Shown here: positions 56,595 through 64,000 of the stretch, in pieces | How the letters are laid out: each line of letters starts with the position of its first letter | How positions within the stretch are numbered: the stretch's first letter is position 1 | Source: CBDCUC01 sp965222485 | Lineage (GTDB): Bacteria; Pseudomonadota; Alphaproteobacteria; Rhizobiales; Hyphomicrobiaceae | Assembly: GCA_965222485.1 (NCBI GenBank) | Contig: CBDCUC010000007.1 | Span: 1 to 64,000, forward strand | Direction of reading: 5' to 3' | DNA: 64,000 nt | The notes under the pieces: model-generated | The model's database searches: none | What the model saw: the letters and a program-made list of their open reading frames with translations, nothing else | Told to the model about the DNA's origin: nothing | Made by a program: the position numbers and the translations under genes

Positions 56595-57424
56595 AACCTT
56601 GCGCCTATAGAAATCTCAAAAAACACCTTCGTCGAAAAGTTCTGCGCGATCGCCTCTTGATCGCCAAATCCCCGGCAGTTTGCAACGACCGTGGTGTCGC
56701 CAACACGGTAGCGAGCCTGCACGTGCGTATGTCCGTGCACCCAGTAGGGGACATTGGATAACTCAGCGATCTGTTCGTCAAGGTCGCTCGCAAATGCGCC
56801 GTCGAGGCCGTTTCCTTTGTGCAGTGCATTCAGCCCTTTAAAACTCGGTGCATGGTGTGTGATCACAACCATCTGGCCGGTAAAGCCATCGTCCCGAGAT
56901 TGGCGAAGCGCCGCTAACGACCTATCAAATTCCTGCAACGCATCTTCAGGCTGAAACTTCTTCAATGCTGTCTCGCCATTCACATCGGCGCACCGCTTCT
57001 TCACAAGCAGAAACTCGCCAACTGAGCGGCGGATGTGATCCATGCAGGCCTGGCTGCGCCCTTCAAAGTCGGACCAGAGGGTTGCTCCGAAAAACCGAAC
57101 TCCATCTATATCGACAGTTTCGTTATCCAAAACCGTCACACCATGAAAACTGGCCCGCAGCAGGGGTATCGTTTCATCGAACGTCCCTTGGTAGTGTTCG
57201 TGATTGCCGGCAACAAATAGAACCCGTTGAAAGTTTTTTGTTGCCGCATCGATAAATTGCAGCACACGATCTCGCTGCCTGATGCTGTATAGATCCTTTC
57301 TTTTGGGATCCAGAAACGTCGCGTTACACAGATCCCCAGCGAGAATCAATATTTCTCCATTTGGCAATAGCCCGTCGAAAGTCTGCGCTTCAAGATGTAG
57401 GTCACTCATGTAATGGCAGCGCAT
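56591..57424 (-). CDS. Calcineurin-like metallophosphoesterase
   Basis: This 277-residue protein has all five family motifs: D8-x-H10 (SDLHLE), G-D31 (AGDLCN), G-N74-H75-E76 (GNHEH), H190-H191 (THHAP) and G231-H232-x-H234 (GHTH). It would bind two metals and cleave phosphoesters. The short length and HxEH-type loop are like bacterial YmdB/MPP proteins, so a cyclic nucleotide or nucleic acid substrate is possible. It has no signal peptide. Its last codon overlaps the start of the exported TPR gene, which means translational coupling. It begins 92 bases after the VIT/VWA gene. Confidence 0.9.
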   Translation of the reverse strand: MRCHYMSDLHLEAQTFDGLLPNGEILILAGDLCNATFLDPKRKDLYSIRQRDRVLQFIDAATKNFQRVLFVAGNHEHYQGTFDETIPLLRASFHGVTVLDNETVDIDGVRFFGATLWSDFEGRSQACMDHIRRSVGEFLLVKKRCADVNGETALKKFQPEDALQEFDRSLAALRQSRDDGFTGQMVVITHHAPSFKGLNALHKGNGLDGAFASDLDEQIAELSNVPYWVHGHTHVQARYRVGDTTVVANCRGFGDQEAIAQNFSTKVFFEISIGARL

Positions 57425-57516
57425 TGTTCAGACTTCTCGAATTATTTGAAGATTCCGCCGAGAACTGAAAGTGTAGCCAGTTAGTGCCTCTTGAACTTTA
57501 CGTAGCGCAGTGACAC

Positions 57517-59496
57517 CTACATCGTCTCACACTCCAAACCAAATTCCGTAGCTAGATCTGCGATCTTTCTCTCTGTCTCCAAGGAGATCGGCCCAAGAAT
57601 ATTCTTAGCCAGCAAGTCGGCATGCGCATCGACATGCGCGTATGACTTGGCAAGAACGGCAATCAATAGTTTTGATTTTGAAATATCAAGTTGGGACGCC
57701 AGGCGAACAACTCTAACATTTTTTGTACCCAGAAAAATCTTAGCGACGACCTCCCCTGGGAGCAGACCGAAGTTCAAGCCAGAATCTTCTGAGGCAAGTA
57801 ATTTCCAATCAATCTTTTTACATGCGCCACGGAATTGGACACTGCGTTTCGCCTTTCTCCGTTCCACTGTGGTTCTGGCAGGCATGCCGTTAACAGCTGC
57901 GTGAGCAAAGTTTTGGCGCACGTGATGTGTTGCCGGAGTCATGAGAGAGAGCGTGCGGGTGTTTGGAGGTCCGAGACACGGCTGATTGGTATTATCAAAC
58001 AAAACCAAACTCATTAGGTGGCAGACAATCCCTTCAGTTCGAGCCAGCTGAATGGCGTCAGATTGATGTAGCCTTGGAATTAAAAGGCTGGCTACAAGTG
58101 CGCGTGCGCCATGATTTTCCTGTGCCGAAGAGGGTGATGGGGCGTTAGACTGCAGTTCAACGGCCAGCTTCATGCCGCAACGATGCAAACTTATCGTTTT
58201 CAGATTGTCTTTTTGTGTTGAGTTGTTGTTCGCAGGTGATCGAATTGCGCGGAATAGAGAAGAAATAGCACCAGCAGCGTCACCATCGAGGGCAACAAAG
58301 ACATTGCCACCAGATAGTGCGGCCAAGTGCCCGACATTTGCCTCCAGGCTGTCTTCACCTACAAGCACAGCTGAGAAACGCCTGCCTGTCCGAACAAGCG
58401 ACTGAACATCAAGCGCGTGACTTTTTCCATCGGTAATAATCACGATGTCATTCGAGATTGATGACGCCAATACGGCTTGCTGTAGTGCATTGCCAATATG
58501 CGTTCCACCTGACGGTGGACCAATTTTCCCTAGCAACTCCCGGAACGCCTGCGGGTCTACAGTCGTGTCGTATTGAACCGTTCGATCGCTGAATTCAAAG
58601 AGAGTTATTTCATCACCGGCACGCAAATCCTCCGATGCATCCAAAAGTCCACTGCGAACGGCATCGAGTTTTGTGGAGATGCGATCAGTGAGTTGACTGG
58701 CTTCTCCCATCGATCCCGAGGTGTCAACAAGAAGCGCTGCCGAGATTCGTGTGTCGGCTACTGGTGCGGGTGTTATCGTCAATGCAATATGTTGATTGTC
58801 CTTGTTTCGGGTAACAATTGTGAGTGGTTTCCAATTTCGCACTCGAATATCAATGGGCCTGTTGAGCGTAATCGTACGCTCCTTTCCGTCATAGGGCCGA
58901 TCGTTCAGAGTTACTCTACCGCTATCCGTTTCGATAGAAAGCGTACCCTTCAAAATCACGTCGTCATGAATGAGGTCGTCGCACTCAATGAGCGGGGATT
59001 GACCGTAGATGTCACCGACCGTCACGGGTATTCGCAAACACGCTTCGTCTCTGACAAACGCCATTGAGCTCACCCAAGCCGTCCTGATGACCACCTCGGC
59101 TCCAGGGGGAAGCTGGCCGACAGAGATTTTATGGATGCCACGCAGAACTTCTTCGTGAAGGACAGTCATACGTCCAAGTTCAATATTACCCTCATACTCC
59201 TTGCGCGCTTCAGTATTTGCAATGGCCCGGCCAATCAGTTTGGTTTCTCCAATATGCGCTTCGAGTTTGTACAAGACGGCATGGACGGGCATTGGAAGCG
59301 TCATCGTTGCCTCGATGCTTTGACGCTCAAAATTGCGAAACGTGCGTGTCTCTTCGACGGTGGCCAGGCCACCCTCAATGGAAGCGTGATAACTTGTCGA
59401 GATCAGCGGTATCGGTGTAGGGTATTGGGTGTCGCCGTTGCCGAGAATGGCCCGATTAAGAAGGTCTTCGATTTGCTTTCTGTTTGCGCTTGGCAT
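57517..59496 (-). CDS. VIT and von Willebrand A domain protein
   Basis: This 659-residue protein has a VIT domain (about 25-155; ATMTLPMPVHAVLYKLEA, GAEVVIRTAWV), then a VWA domain (about 250-420) with an intact MIDAS site DTSGSMG (D258, S260, S262), and a C-terminal helical region (about 480-650). It has no signal peptide, unlike inter-alpha-trypsin relatives. VWA domains bind partner proteins through a metal. The start overlaps the end of the MerR gene by 41 bases, so it is coupled to it. It probably assembles a complex with other operon products; this is inference. Confidence 0.9.
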   Translation of the reverse strand: MPSANRKQIEDLLNRAILGNGDTQYPTPIPLISTSYHASIEGGLATVEETRTFRNFERQSIEATMTLPMPVHAVLYKLEAHIGETKLIGRAIANTEARKEYEGNIELGRMTVLHEEVLRGIHKISVGQLPPGAEVVIRTAWVSSMAFVRDEACLRIPVTVGDIYGQSPLIECDDLIHDDVILKGTLSIETDSGRVTLNDRPYDGKERTITLNRPIDIRVRNWKPLTIVTRNKDNQHIALTITPAPVADTRISAALLVDTSGSMGEASQLTDRISTKLDAVRSGLLDASEDLRAGDEITLFEFSDRTVQYDTTVDPQAFRELLGKIGPPSGGTHIGNALQQAVLASSISNDIVIITDGKSHALDVQSLVRTGRRFSAVLVGEDSLEANVGHLAALSGGNVFVALDGDAAGAISSLFRAIRSPANNNSTQKDNLKTISLHRCGMKLAVELQSNAPSPSSAQENHGARALVASLLIPRLHQSDAIQLARTEGIVCHLMSLVLFDNTNQPCLGPPNTRTLSLMTPATHHVRQNFAHAAVNGMPARTTVERRKAKRSVQFRGACKKIDWKLLASEDSGLNFGLLPGEVVAKIFLGTKNVRVVRLASQLDISKSKLLIAVLAKSYAHVDAHADLLAKNILGPISLETERKIADLATEFGLECETM

Positions 59497-59839
59497 GCGA
59501 ATCTTCCCTCGACACTCTTTCTAGAATTTTGCGAACATTCTTCATTAGGGCGTCGAGGCCACTGAGGTCCCCGACCTTCTGCGCGGCAATCATGAGTTGC
59601 ACGCCGGGTGCGACTGGAAACGGCACGTGATGATCATTCTCTATCAGTAGCCGGATCGCGTTTGGTGGAAACCCTAATGCCTTTAGTTCGTTGAACCGTT
59701 TGATCGCTGTGACGTGTTCCTCCTCATAATAGGCCGTTGACCTCCCCCCACGCGGAGCGGGCACAAGCCCTTCTGCGATCAGGTACCGGATCTGGCGTAC
59801 AGGCGTGTCCGTGCGCCGCGAAAGGTCGGCAATGTTCAT
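59456..59839 (-). CDS. MerR-family transcriptional regulator
   Basis: This 127-residue protein starts MNIADLSRRTDTPVRQIRYLIAEGLVP. It has the MerR-type winged helix (GRSTAYYEEEHVTAIKRFNELKALGF) and a short helical tail with no metal-binding cysteines, so the signal is not obviously a metal. An in-frame GTG three codons upstream (59848) is an alternative start. It overlaps the VIT/VWA gene, and so leads the five-gene run and probably controls its own operon. Confidence 0.85.
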   Translation of the reverse strand: MNIADLSRRTDTPVRQIRYLIAEGLVPAPRGGRSTAYYEEEHVTAIKRFNELKALGFPPNAIRLLIENDHHVPFPVAPGVQLMIAAQKVGDLSGLDALMKNVRKILERVSREDSHAKRKQKANRRPS

Positions 59840-59843
59840 GGAG

Positions 59844-59861
59844 AACACGTTTTAACAAGTT
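59844..59861. promoter_or_regulatory. Paired AAC-N2-GTT elements at the operon start
   Basis: AACACGTT and AACAAGTT, two half-palindromic elements separated by two bases, lie just before the MerR start. They are a possible autoregulatory operator for the MerR protein, but they also overlap the ribosome-binding region, so this is tentative. Confidence 0.25.
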
Positions 59862-60440
59862 TTTTGTCTAAACGATGGCGTCGTACAGTTGACGTGCTCC
59901 ATGGATTGATTCTGCTTAGAGTTGAGGACAACAACGACGGCTGAGTGATGAGATTGGCCATTCCCGGTTATCTACAAGTTTGGGTGCAGAAGTGTCGCTC
60001 ATGTTCGTCGCCGCCTCGTTCTCAGGTACTCGCGTTGCAGGCACGCTGCGGGTAAGTGCTGAACAACGAATAGGCTCACCACACTTGCGATACCTTCAGT
60101 GATCGGTGCTGAACTTATGATGCTGACGGTGGGGTGGTGTAAGCAGGACCAATTGCTTGGGTTTGTGGGCCTAGGCAGCAATGGAATCTGAGCTTTTGTC
60201 CGCTAGGGTCAACCTCGGCGTATTGTAGCGCAATGCAGTTACGGAAGCTCCACCACAACAAGCAGAAGAATAGGCTCGATTAGTGCAGTCTTTCGGCTAT
60301 GCCGTTCGGTAGCGGCTGTGCGTGCTAGTGAGCTTCAACGATTCCTTCGGGCCAAAAAGAGTATTGGCAGCGCGCTGACTGTCAGAAGGCGAGTTGCCGA
60401 AATACTCTGCCCTGGACCCAAGGGGTAAAGAGTTAGAGGT
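59862..60440. other. Intergenic gap
   Basis: This gap lies between the MerR operon start and the 3' end of the TIR-nSTAND gene. No gene, terminator or repeat is clear. It holds the operon promoter. Confidence 0.45.
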
Positions 60441-63332
60441 TCAAGGGGTAAGCGTCCTCCCAACTCGAAACCCGAAGTTGTTGTACCGGTCGTCTGGACT
60501 GTACGCGATCCGGCTTGCAGAACGGAGGTTCAGCGGATCGTTGAACCAGGACCCACCGCGCAAAACACGACGACTGCAATCGGATGATTTCACTGCTGAA
60601 CCATCTGTCGGTGCAGCTTCGTAGCTGTCTACGTAGCAATCCTCGACCCACTCGTATACATTGCCGTGCATATCGTAAAGGCCGAAGGCGTTAGCAGGAT
60701 AACTACCCACTTGAGCTGAATGGGCATGACTATCATTGCAGGGTGCTGCCCTTCCCGTGTGGCCCATACGGGTGTAGGTCTGATCCGCCAAGTTTACGTG
60801 GTGGCATATCTGGGAAACGTCGTTTCCAAAGGAATATACAGTCTTGCCACCGGCCCGCGCGGCGTATTCCCACTCGGCTTCGGAAAGAAGGCGATACGGT
60901 TTTCCAGTAACTCGCGAGAGCCAAGCCGCATATGCCGTCGCCTGATGCCAGGTAACATTGATGACAGGCTTGTTGCCTCGACCAAAGCTGGAATCTTCGG
61001 TAGGCCGTCCATCACAACCACGCATAGCAACGCATTGTTCCCAGTCGTTCCAAGTGACTTCGAATTTTGAGACGGCAAAATTGCGGTTGATCTGTACTGT
61101 CCGAAGGGGACCTTCGTCCTTTTCACGTCCGGCCTCATCATCAGGTGAACCCATGCGGAAAGTGCCGGAGGGGACCACGACCATCTCAGGACATACTTTG
61201 GAGCACTCGCGAAAAGATGCGGCGGGCTTGAGTTCCAGCTCTTGTTGCTTTGTTAGAACATGCGGCTGGATCTTTTCTGCGATATAGGCGCGATGTGTGG
61301 TCCACTCAAAACGCAGCTCGTCTAAGGGTTCCTTGTACACCACACCGAGCAACGCGATGATCACACCAAGCATCAACGTGTAAATAGCCGCCTGTGTTCT
61401 TCTCGCTCTCCGCCGTCCACGAGACTCAAGCTGTCTGCTTGCCGAGAGGTACTCCTGGGCCGGTGCCATGGCCGCGCTAAAATCACTCGTACCAGCAAGG
61501 TCCACTGCGGCCTGCAGGCGGTCCCCACGTCGTACCAGCCCCTCGGTATGATGTCCGCCTAAACTCCATTCCTCAGCCTCCCTCAGAACATCATCCCTGA
61601 GCTTCAGAGCATCCTTTTGGTACTCTAGCCAATTGGAGATTGGGGGACGCCGCAGCAGGGCTTCGTGCGCGACCTCCAGCGTGTCGGCGCCGCGTGTGAG
61701 TAAGCGGGCGCGGACAAGCGCCTCGACGAGCGGTGCAAGATCCGCTCGCGAGTCGCCCACCAGTTGACTTTCGTTTGCGACAACACGTTTCGCCGCGCTG
61801 GCAACCGGATCCCACGTTGCAAGCCCTGGAACAATGAGACGTTTGAGGTTCACGTCCGTCCCAGCGCCTGCTGCGTCGCGCTGAGCATCCTTAAGCTTGC
61901 GCGAAATCGCGGCTTTCATGCCGCCCATGGCCGTGTAGTGCTCAAGGCGTATTTCCTGCTCTGGACTGTAGTCGTCGAACAACCTTTGCAGCGTAAACGC
62001 GAGCAAGGGCAGGGCGTCGGCGCCTGATGCATCTTTCACAAGTGCGTTGACCAGCGCAGGTTCGATGTCAAAGCGCTTGACCTGCTGCGAATAAACCGCT
62101 GCCGGTTTTGTTATGACGTCGCGGTAGGCGCCCGTTGAGAGCGGCGGGAGCATGATCGTCTGCGGTGTGGTAACGCCAAGTCCCGGCACGCGCTGCAAAA
62201 GCTCGTTGACGCTGTCGGCGCGGATCGTGATCAGGATATACGGGTCGAGGTCTGGGGGCGGGGCGGCAAGCACGTGGCCCAGCATTTCAAGGAAGCGGGC
62301 GCTTTCGGCGCCATCCTCGGCCGCGAACAATTCTTCACCCTGGTCGATGGCAATGAGCGGCGATACGTGCGGCGCGGGCGAGTTTTCGTTGGCACCAATC
62401 GCGCGTTCGTTTGCGACAATCCGGGCGGCTTCACCCAAGTAGGCCGCAAAGCGGTTTGCGGCGTGCGCGGCGTCACTGTCCATCAGCTCCGCATAGATTG
62501 TGCCCGCAGCGCGCGGTGCGCTGTGGGCTGTGAACCAGGCGGCAAGCCCCTGTCCGATGCCGTGTTCGCCAGTGATGATGCCCTTTGCTGGGCGGATAAT
62601 CGCGAGTGGTGCGAACTCGGCTGTGCGCGCGAGCCTTGGCCAGAGGCCGGCCCGCAGGAACGATGACTTGCCCGCACCTGATGCGGCTTGGATGACGAGA
62701 AGCCGCGGGCTGCCACGGTGGCGGATCTGGCGCAACTCGCGGATGCCAGCCATGATGTCTGCTTCACGGCCGAAAAATATCCCCGCGGAGTCCTCATCAA
62801 ATGCATCGAGACCCGGATAAGGCGCCGCATCGGGCTTGTTCTTTGGCGGCCATGCGAAGCTGTTGGGTGCGATGCCCCTTTCAATAAGCGTTGCATGAAT
62901 GGCGTTTAGCGCCGCGCCATTGAAATCGACGAAGTGCTTGCGGCTTTCGTGCTCCACTTCAACGCGCTCGTCGCGAGGATCGAGCGAGAGGTCCATGATC
63001 TGGCGGTCTTTGTAATAATCGGGAAGGCCTGAATCATCCAGAGAGACATCGCGCAGGATCGCGACGATTACGTCCTTGCGGTCGTCCTCGGCGCGGCGCA
63101 CCTCTCGCTGGCATTCTTCGGACCCGAGCGCTTCCGGCGAGGCGAGAAATAGCAGCGCTTCGCACGCAACATTTGCCTTGACGAGCGTATCGCGCCAGCG
63201 CTCGCCAGCCTTCATATCGTGCAGGTCGATAAAAACATCGTCCTTGGACCACCCTTTGAGCTCCAGCCAGCGCTGGAATGCGAGGGCCTGGATGCTATCT
63301 TTGCTGGAATGGGAAATGAATAAACGCGGCAC
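60441..63332 (-). CDS. TIR - nSTAND NTPase - transmembrane - FGE-sulfatase protein
   Basis: This 963-residue protein starts MPRLFISHSSKDS with a TIR domain (about 2-150; putative catalytic E77 in EECQREV). An nSTAND NTPase follows (Walker A ASGAGKSS at 217-224; Walker B-like LIAIDQGEELF), then a helical region (about 450-640) and one membrane helix (about 655-677). A C-terminal formylglycine-generating-enzyme (FGE-sulfatase, C-type-lectin-like) domain covers about 715-960 (PSGTFRMGSP, YRLLSEAEWEYAARAG, FGLYDMHGNVYEWVEDC, RVLRGGSW, NNFGFRVG). Such sensors bind a ligand with the C-terminal domain and signal through TIR. It is a likely defence or signalling receptor; no partner gene is adjacent. 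Confidence 0.9.
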   Translation of the reverse strand: MPRLFISHSSKDSIQALAFQRWLELKGWSKDDVFIDLHDMKAGERWRDTLVKANVACEALLFLASPEALGSEECQREVRRAEDDRKDVIVAILRDVSLDDSGLPDYYKDRQIMDLSLDPRDERVEVEHESRKHFVDFNGAALNAIHATLIERGIAPNSFAWPPKNKPDAAPYPGLDAFDEDSAGIFFGREADIMAGIRELRQIRHRGSPRLLVIQAASGAGKSSFLRAGLWPRLARTAEFAPLAIIRPAKGIITGEHGIGQGLAAWFTAHSAPRAAGTIYAELMDSDAAHAANRFAAYLGEAARIVANERAIGANENSPAPHVSPLIAIDQGEELFAAEDGAESARFLEMLGHVLAAPPPDLDPYILITIRADSVNELLQRVPGLGVTTPQTIMLPPLSTGAYRDVITKPAAVYSQQVKRFDIEPALVNALVKDASGADALPLLAFTLQRLFDDYSPEQEIRLEHYTAMGGMKAAISRKLKDAQRDAAGAGTDVNLKRLIVPGLATWDPVASAAKRVVANESQLVGDSRADLAPLVEALVRARLLTRGADTLEVAHEALLRRPPISNWLEYQKDALKLRDDVLREAEEWSLGGHHTEGLVRRGDRLQAAVDLAGTSDFSAAMAPAQEYLSASRQLESRGRRRARRTQAAIYTLMLGVIIALLGVVYKEPLDELRFEWTTHRAYIAEKIQPHVLTKQQELELKPAASFRECSKVCPEMVVVPSGTFRMGSPDDEAGREKDEGPLRTVQINRNFAVSKFEVTWNDWEQCVAMRGCDGRPTEDSSFGRGNKPVINVTWHQATAYAAWLSRVTGKPYRLLSEAEWEYAARAGGKTVYSFGNDVSQICHHVNLADQTYTRMGHTGRAAPCNDSHAHSAQVGSYPANAFGLYDMHGNVYEWVEDCYVDSYEAAPTDGSAVKSSDCSRRVLRGGSWFNDPLNLRSASRIAYSPDDRYNNFGFRVGRTLTP

Positions 63333-63696
63333 GGCAATAATCCCCCGAAGTAATACAGGGCGAGATTAGCCTGACCGCTGACAGTTTGTCAGTAGGCAAC
63401 GCGTGTCATTGAGGCCATGAATGCGGACCAATGAGCAACACCCGCGTCTGCAGAGCAACTTCGACCGAGTTGGGTCATTCGCGTCGATCGCTGACCGTCC
63501 GCTTACGGGCTAAACCGGCAATAGGTAGTTCTGTAACGCGACTTTGCGGGCCATCACAGTTCAAAATGTTCCCCTATGTTCAGCCATGTGAATCTTGTGC
63601 GCATAGTGATTCGCGCGTAGATTCCAAGCTGCCCATTGGGCTCGGTTGGCGCCGAGGCTGGGGCATCGCGATGCTCCTTTCAACAAGGAGACTCCG
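63333..63696. other. Intergenic gap upstream of the TIR-nSTAND and AlpA genes
   Basis: This gap should hold the divergent promoters. No tRNA gene or attachment-site-like repeat is visible, even though AlpA genes often mark integrated elements. Confidence 0.45.
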
Positions 63697-63906
63697 ATGC
63701 ACCATCCAAAGCAGCTTATCGACAAGAAGGAGCTGACACGGCTCGTGAAGTACTCTCCTCAGCACATTGCGCGGCTGGAGAAGGCAGGCAAATTCCCAAA
63801 GCGGTTGCAGCTGGGCCAGAACCGGGTCGCGTGGATGTTAGCCGAGGTAGAGGCGTGGATCGAAGCCCGCTTGGAACAGCGGGACCAGAGAAGCTCGACT
63901 TCGTGA
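63697..63906 (+). CDS. AlpA-family excisionase-like regulator
   Basis: This 69-residue protein starts at an ATG with AAGGAG 7 bases before it. It has the AlpA fold: LIDKKELTRLVKYSPQHIARLEKAGKFPKRLQLGQNRVAW and an EVEAWIEARL tail, a small winged helix-turn-helix. AlpA proteins regulate integrase genes of prophages and genomic islands, so an integrated element may continue to the right of the window. It is followed by a strong terminator. Confidence 0.85.
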   Translation: MHHPKQLIDKKELTRLVKYSPQHIARLEKAGKFPKRLQLGQNRVAWMLAEVEAWIEARLEQRDQRSSTS

Positions 63907-63929
63907 GGCACGATCTCCTCTTGGAAGAG

Positions 63930-63964
63930 CAGAAGGCCGTCCCATTGCTGGGGCGGCCTTCTTT
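63930..63964 (+). terminator. Intrinsic terminator after AlpA gene
   Basis: AGAAGGCCGTCCC and GGGGCGGCCTTCT pair across a short loop (about 12 pairs, one mismatch) and are followed by a TTTATT tract, 24 bases after the AlpA stop. Confidence 0.85.
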
Positions 63965-64000
63965 ATTGGACAATGCAGGTCGACAACCAGGTGCCAGCGA

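Overview
The window looks like chromosomal DNA of an alphaproteobacterium, probably of the Rhizobiales type. This is an inference from gene content: an FNR/FixK-type regulator with an FnrN-like cysteine pattern, a class I PHA synthase, a BaeRF-type host attachment protein, CbpA/CbpM, a methyltransferase-erythromycin esterase fusion and many c-type cytochromes. No rRNA, tRNA, CRISPR array or complete insertion sequence was recognised.

Layout. (1) 1-5.7 kb: a cytochrome oxidase operon (SCO-type copper chaperone fragment, coxB, an A2-type coxA with a YSHP motif, a 47-residue membrane peptide, a DUF420 protein and a divergent subunit-I-like protein), followed by a Crp/Fnr regulator with a TTG start. 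(2) 6.6-16.1 kb: three large signalling or conflict-type proteins: a membrane Ser/Thr kinase with Sel1 repeats and a peptidoglycan-binding-like tail, a secreted caspase-fold protease, and a TIR-membrane-WD40 protein with 16 WD repeats. (3) 16.8-22.4 kb: a cation/proton antiporter, cbpA-cbpM, the methyltransferase-esterase fusion and a broken DUF1343 (NamZ-type) remnant. (4) 22.5-32.5 kb: a redox cluster of five c-type cytochromes with six CxxCH sites, one fused to TPRs, plus a SOUL haem-binding protein, an unknown membrane protein, an RND/MMPL-type transporter and a coupled small exported protein. One exact FixK-type box and one near match lie here. (5) 32.7-45 kb: stress or low-oxygen type genes: phaC, GNAT, host attachment protein, small membrane protein, EEP-family phosphodiesterase, Hsp20, thioredoxin/DsbD-like fusion, P2-type cation ATPase and Na/Pi cotransporter. 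A glycosyltransferase interrupted by an in-frame amber codon follows at 45.3-46.6 kb.

(6) 47.3-63.9 kb: an accessory region that reads as more AT-rich in places. It holds a small cysteine-rich exported protein, an unrecognised protein, and a very large membrane-anchored protein with a phospholipase A2-like HDxCY motif. Convergent to that is a compact minus-strand run: MerR regulator, VIT/VWA protein, calcineurin-like phosphoesterase, TPR protein and a TPR-CHAT protease. Two of its junctions overlap, so it is probably one operon. Further out are a TIR-nSTAND-FGE-sulfatase protein and an AlpA-type regulator with a strong intrinsic terminator at the window edge. The 52.7-59.8 kb operon, with its PLA2-like and TIR-STAND neighbours, is the best candidate for an undescribed conflict or stress-response system. 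That function is inferred from domain architecture only.

Two families of degenerate non-coding repeats are scattered through the intergenic regions and largely explain the long gaps. Family 1 has copies near 6.3, 12.6, 42.8 and 48.9 kb. Family 2 has copies near 16.2 and 46.7 kb, with a weaker one near 52.4 kb.
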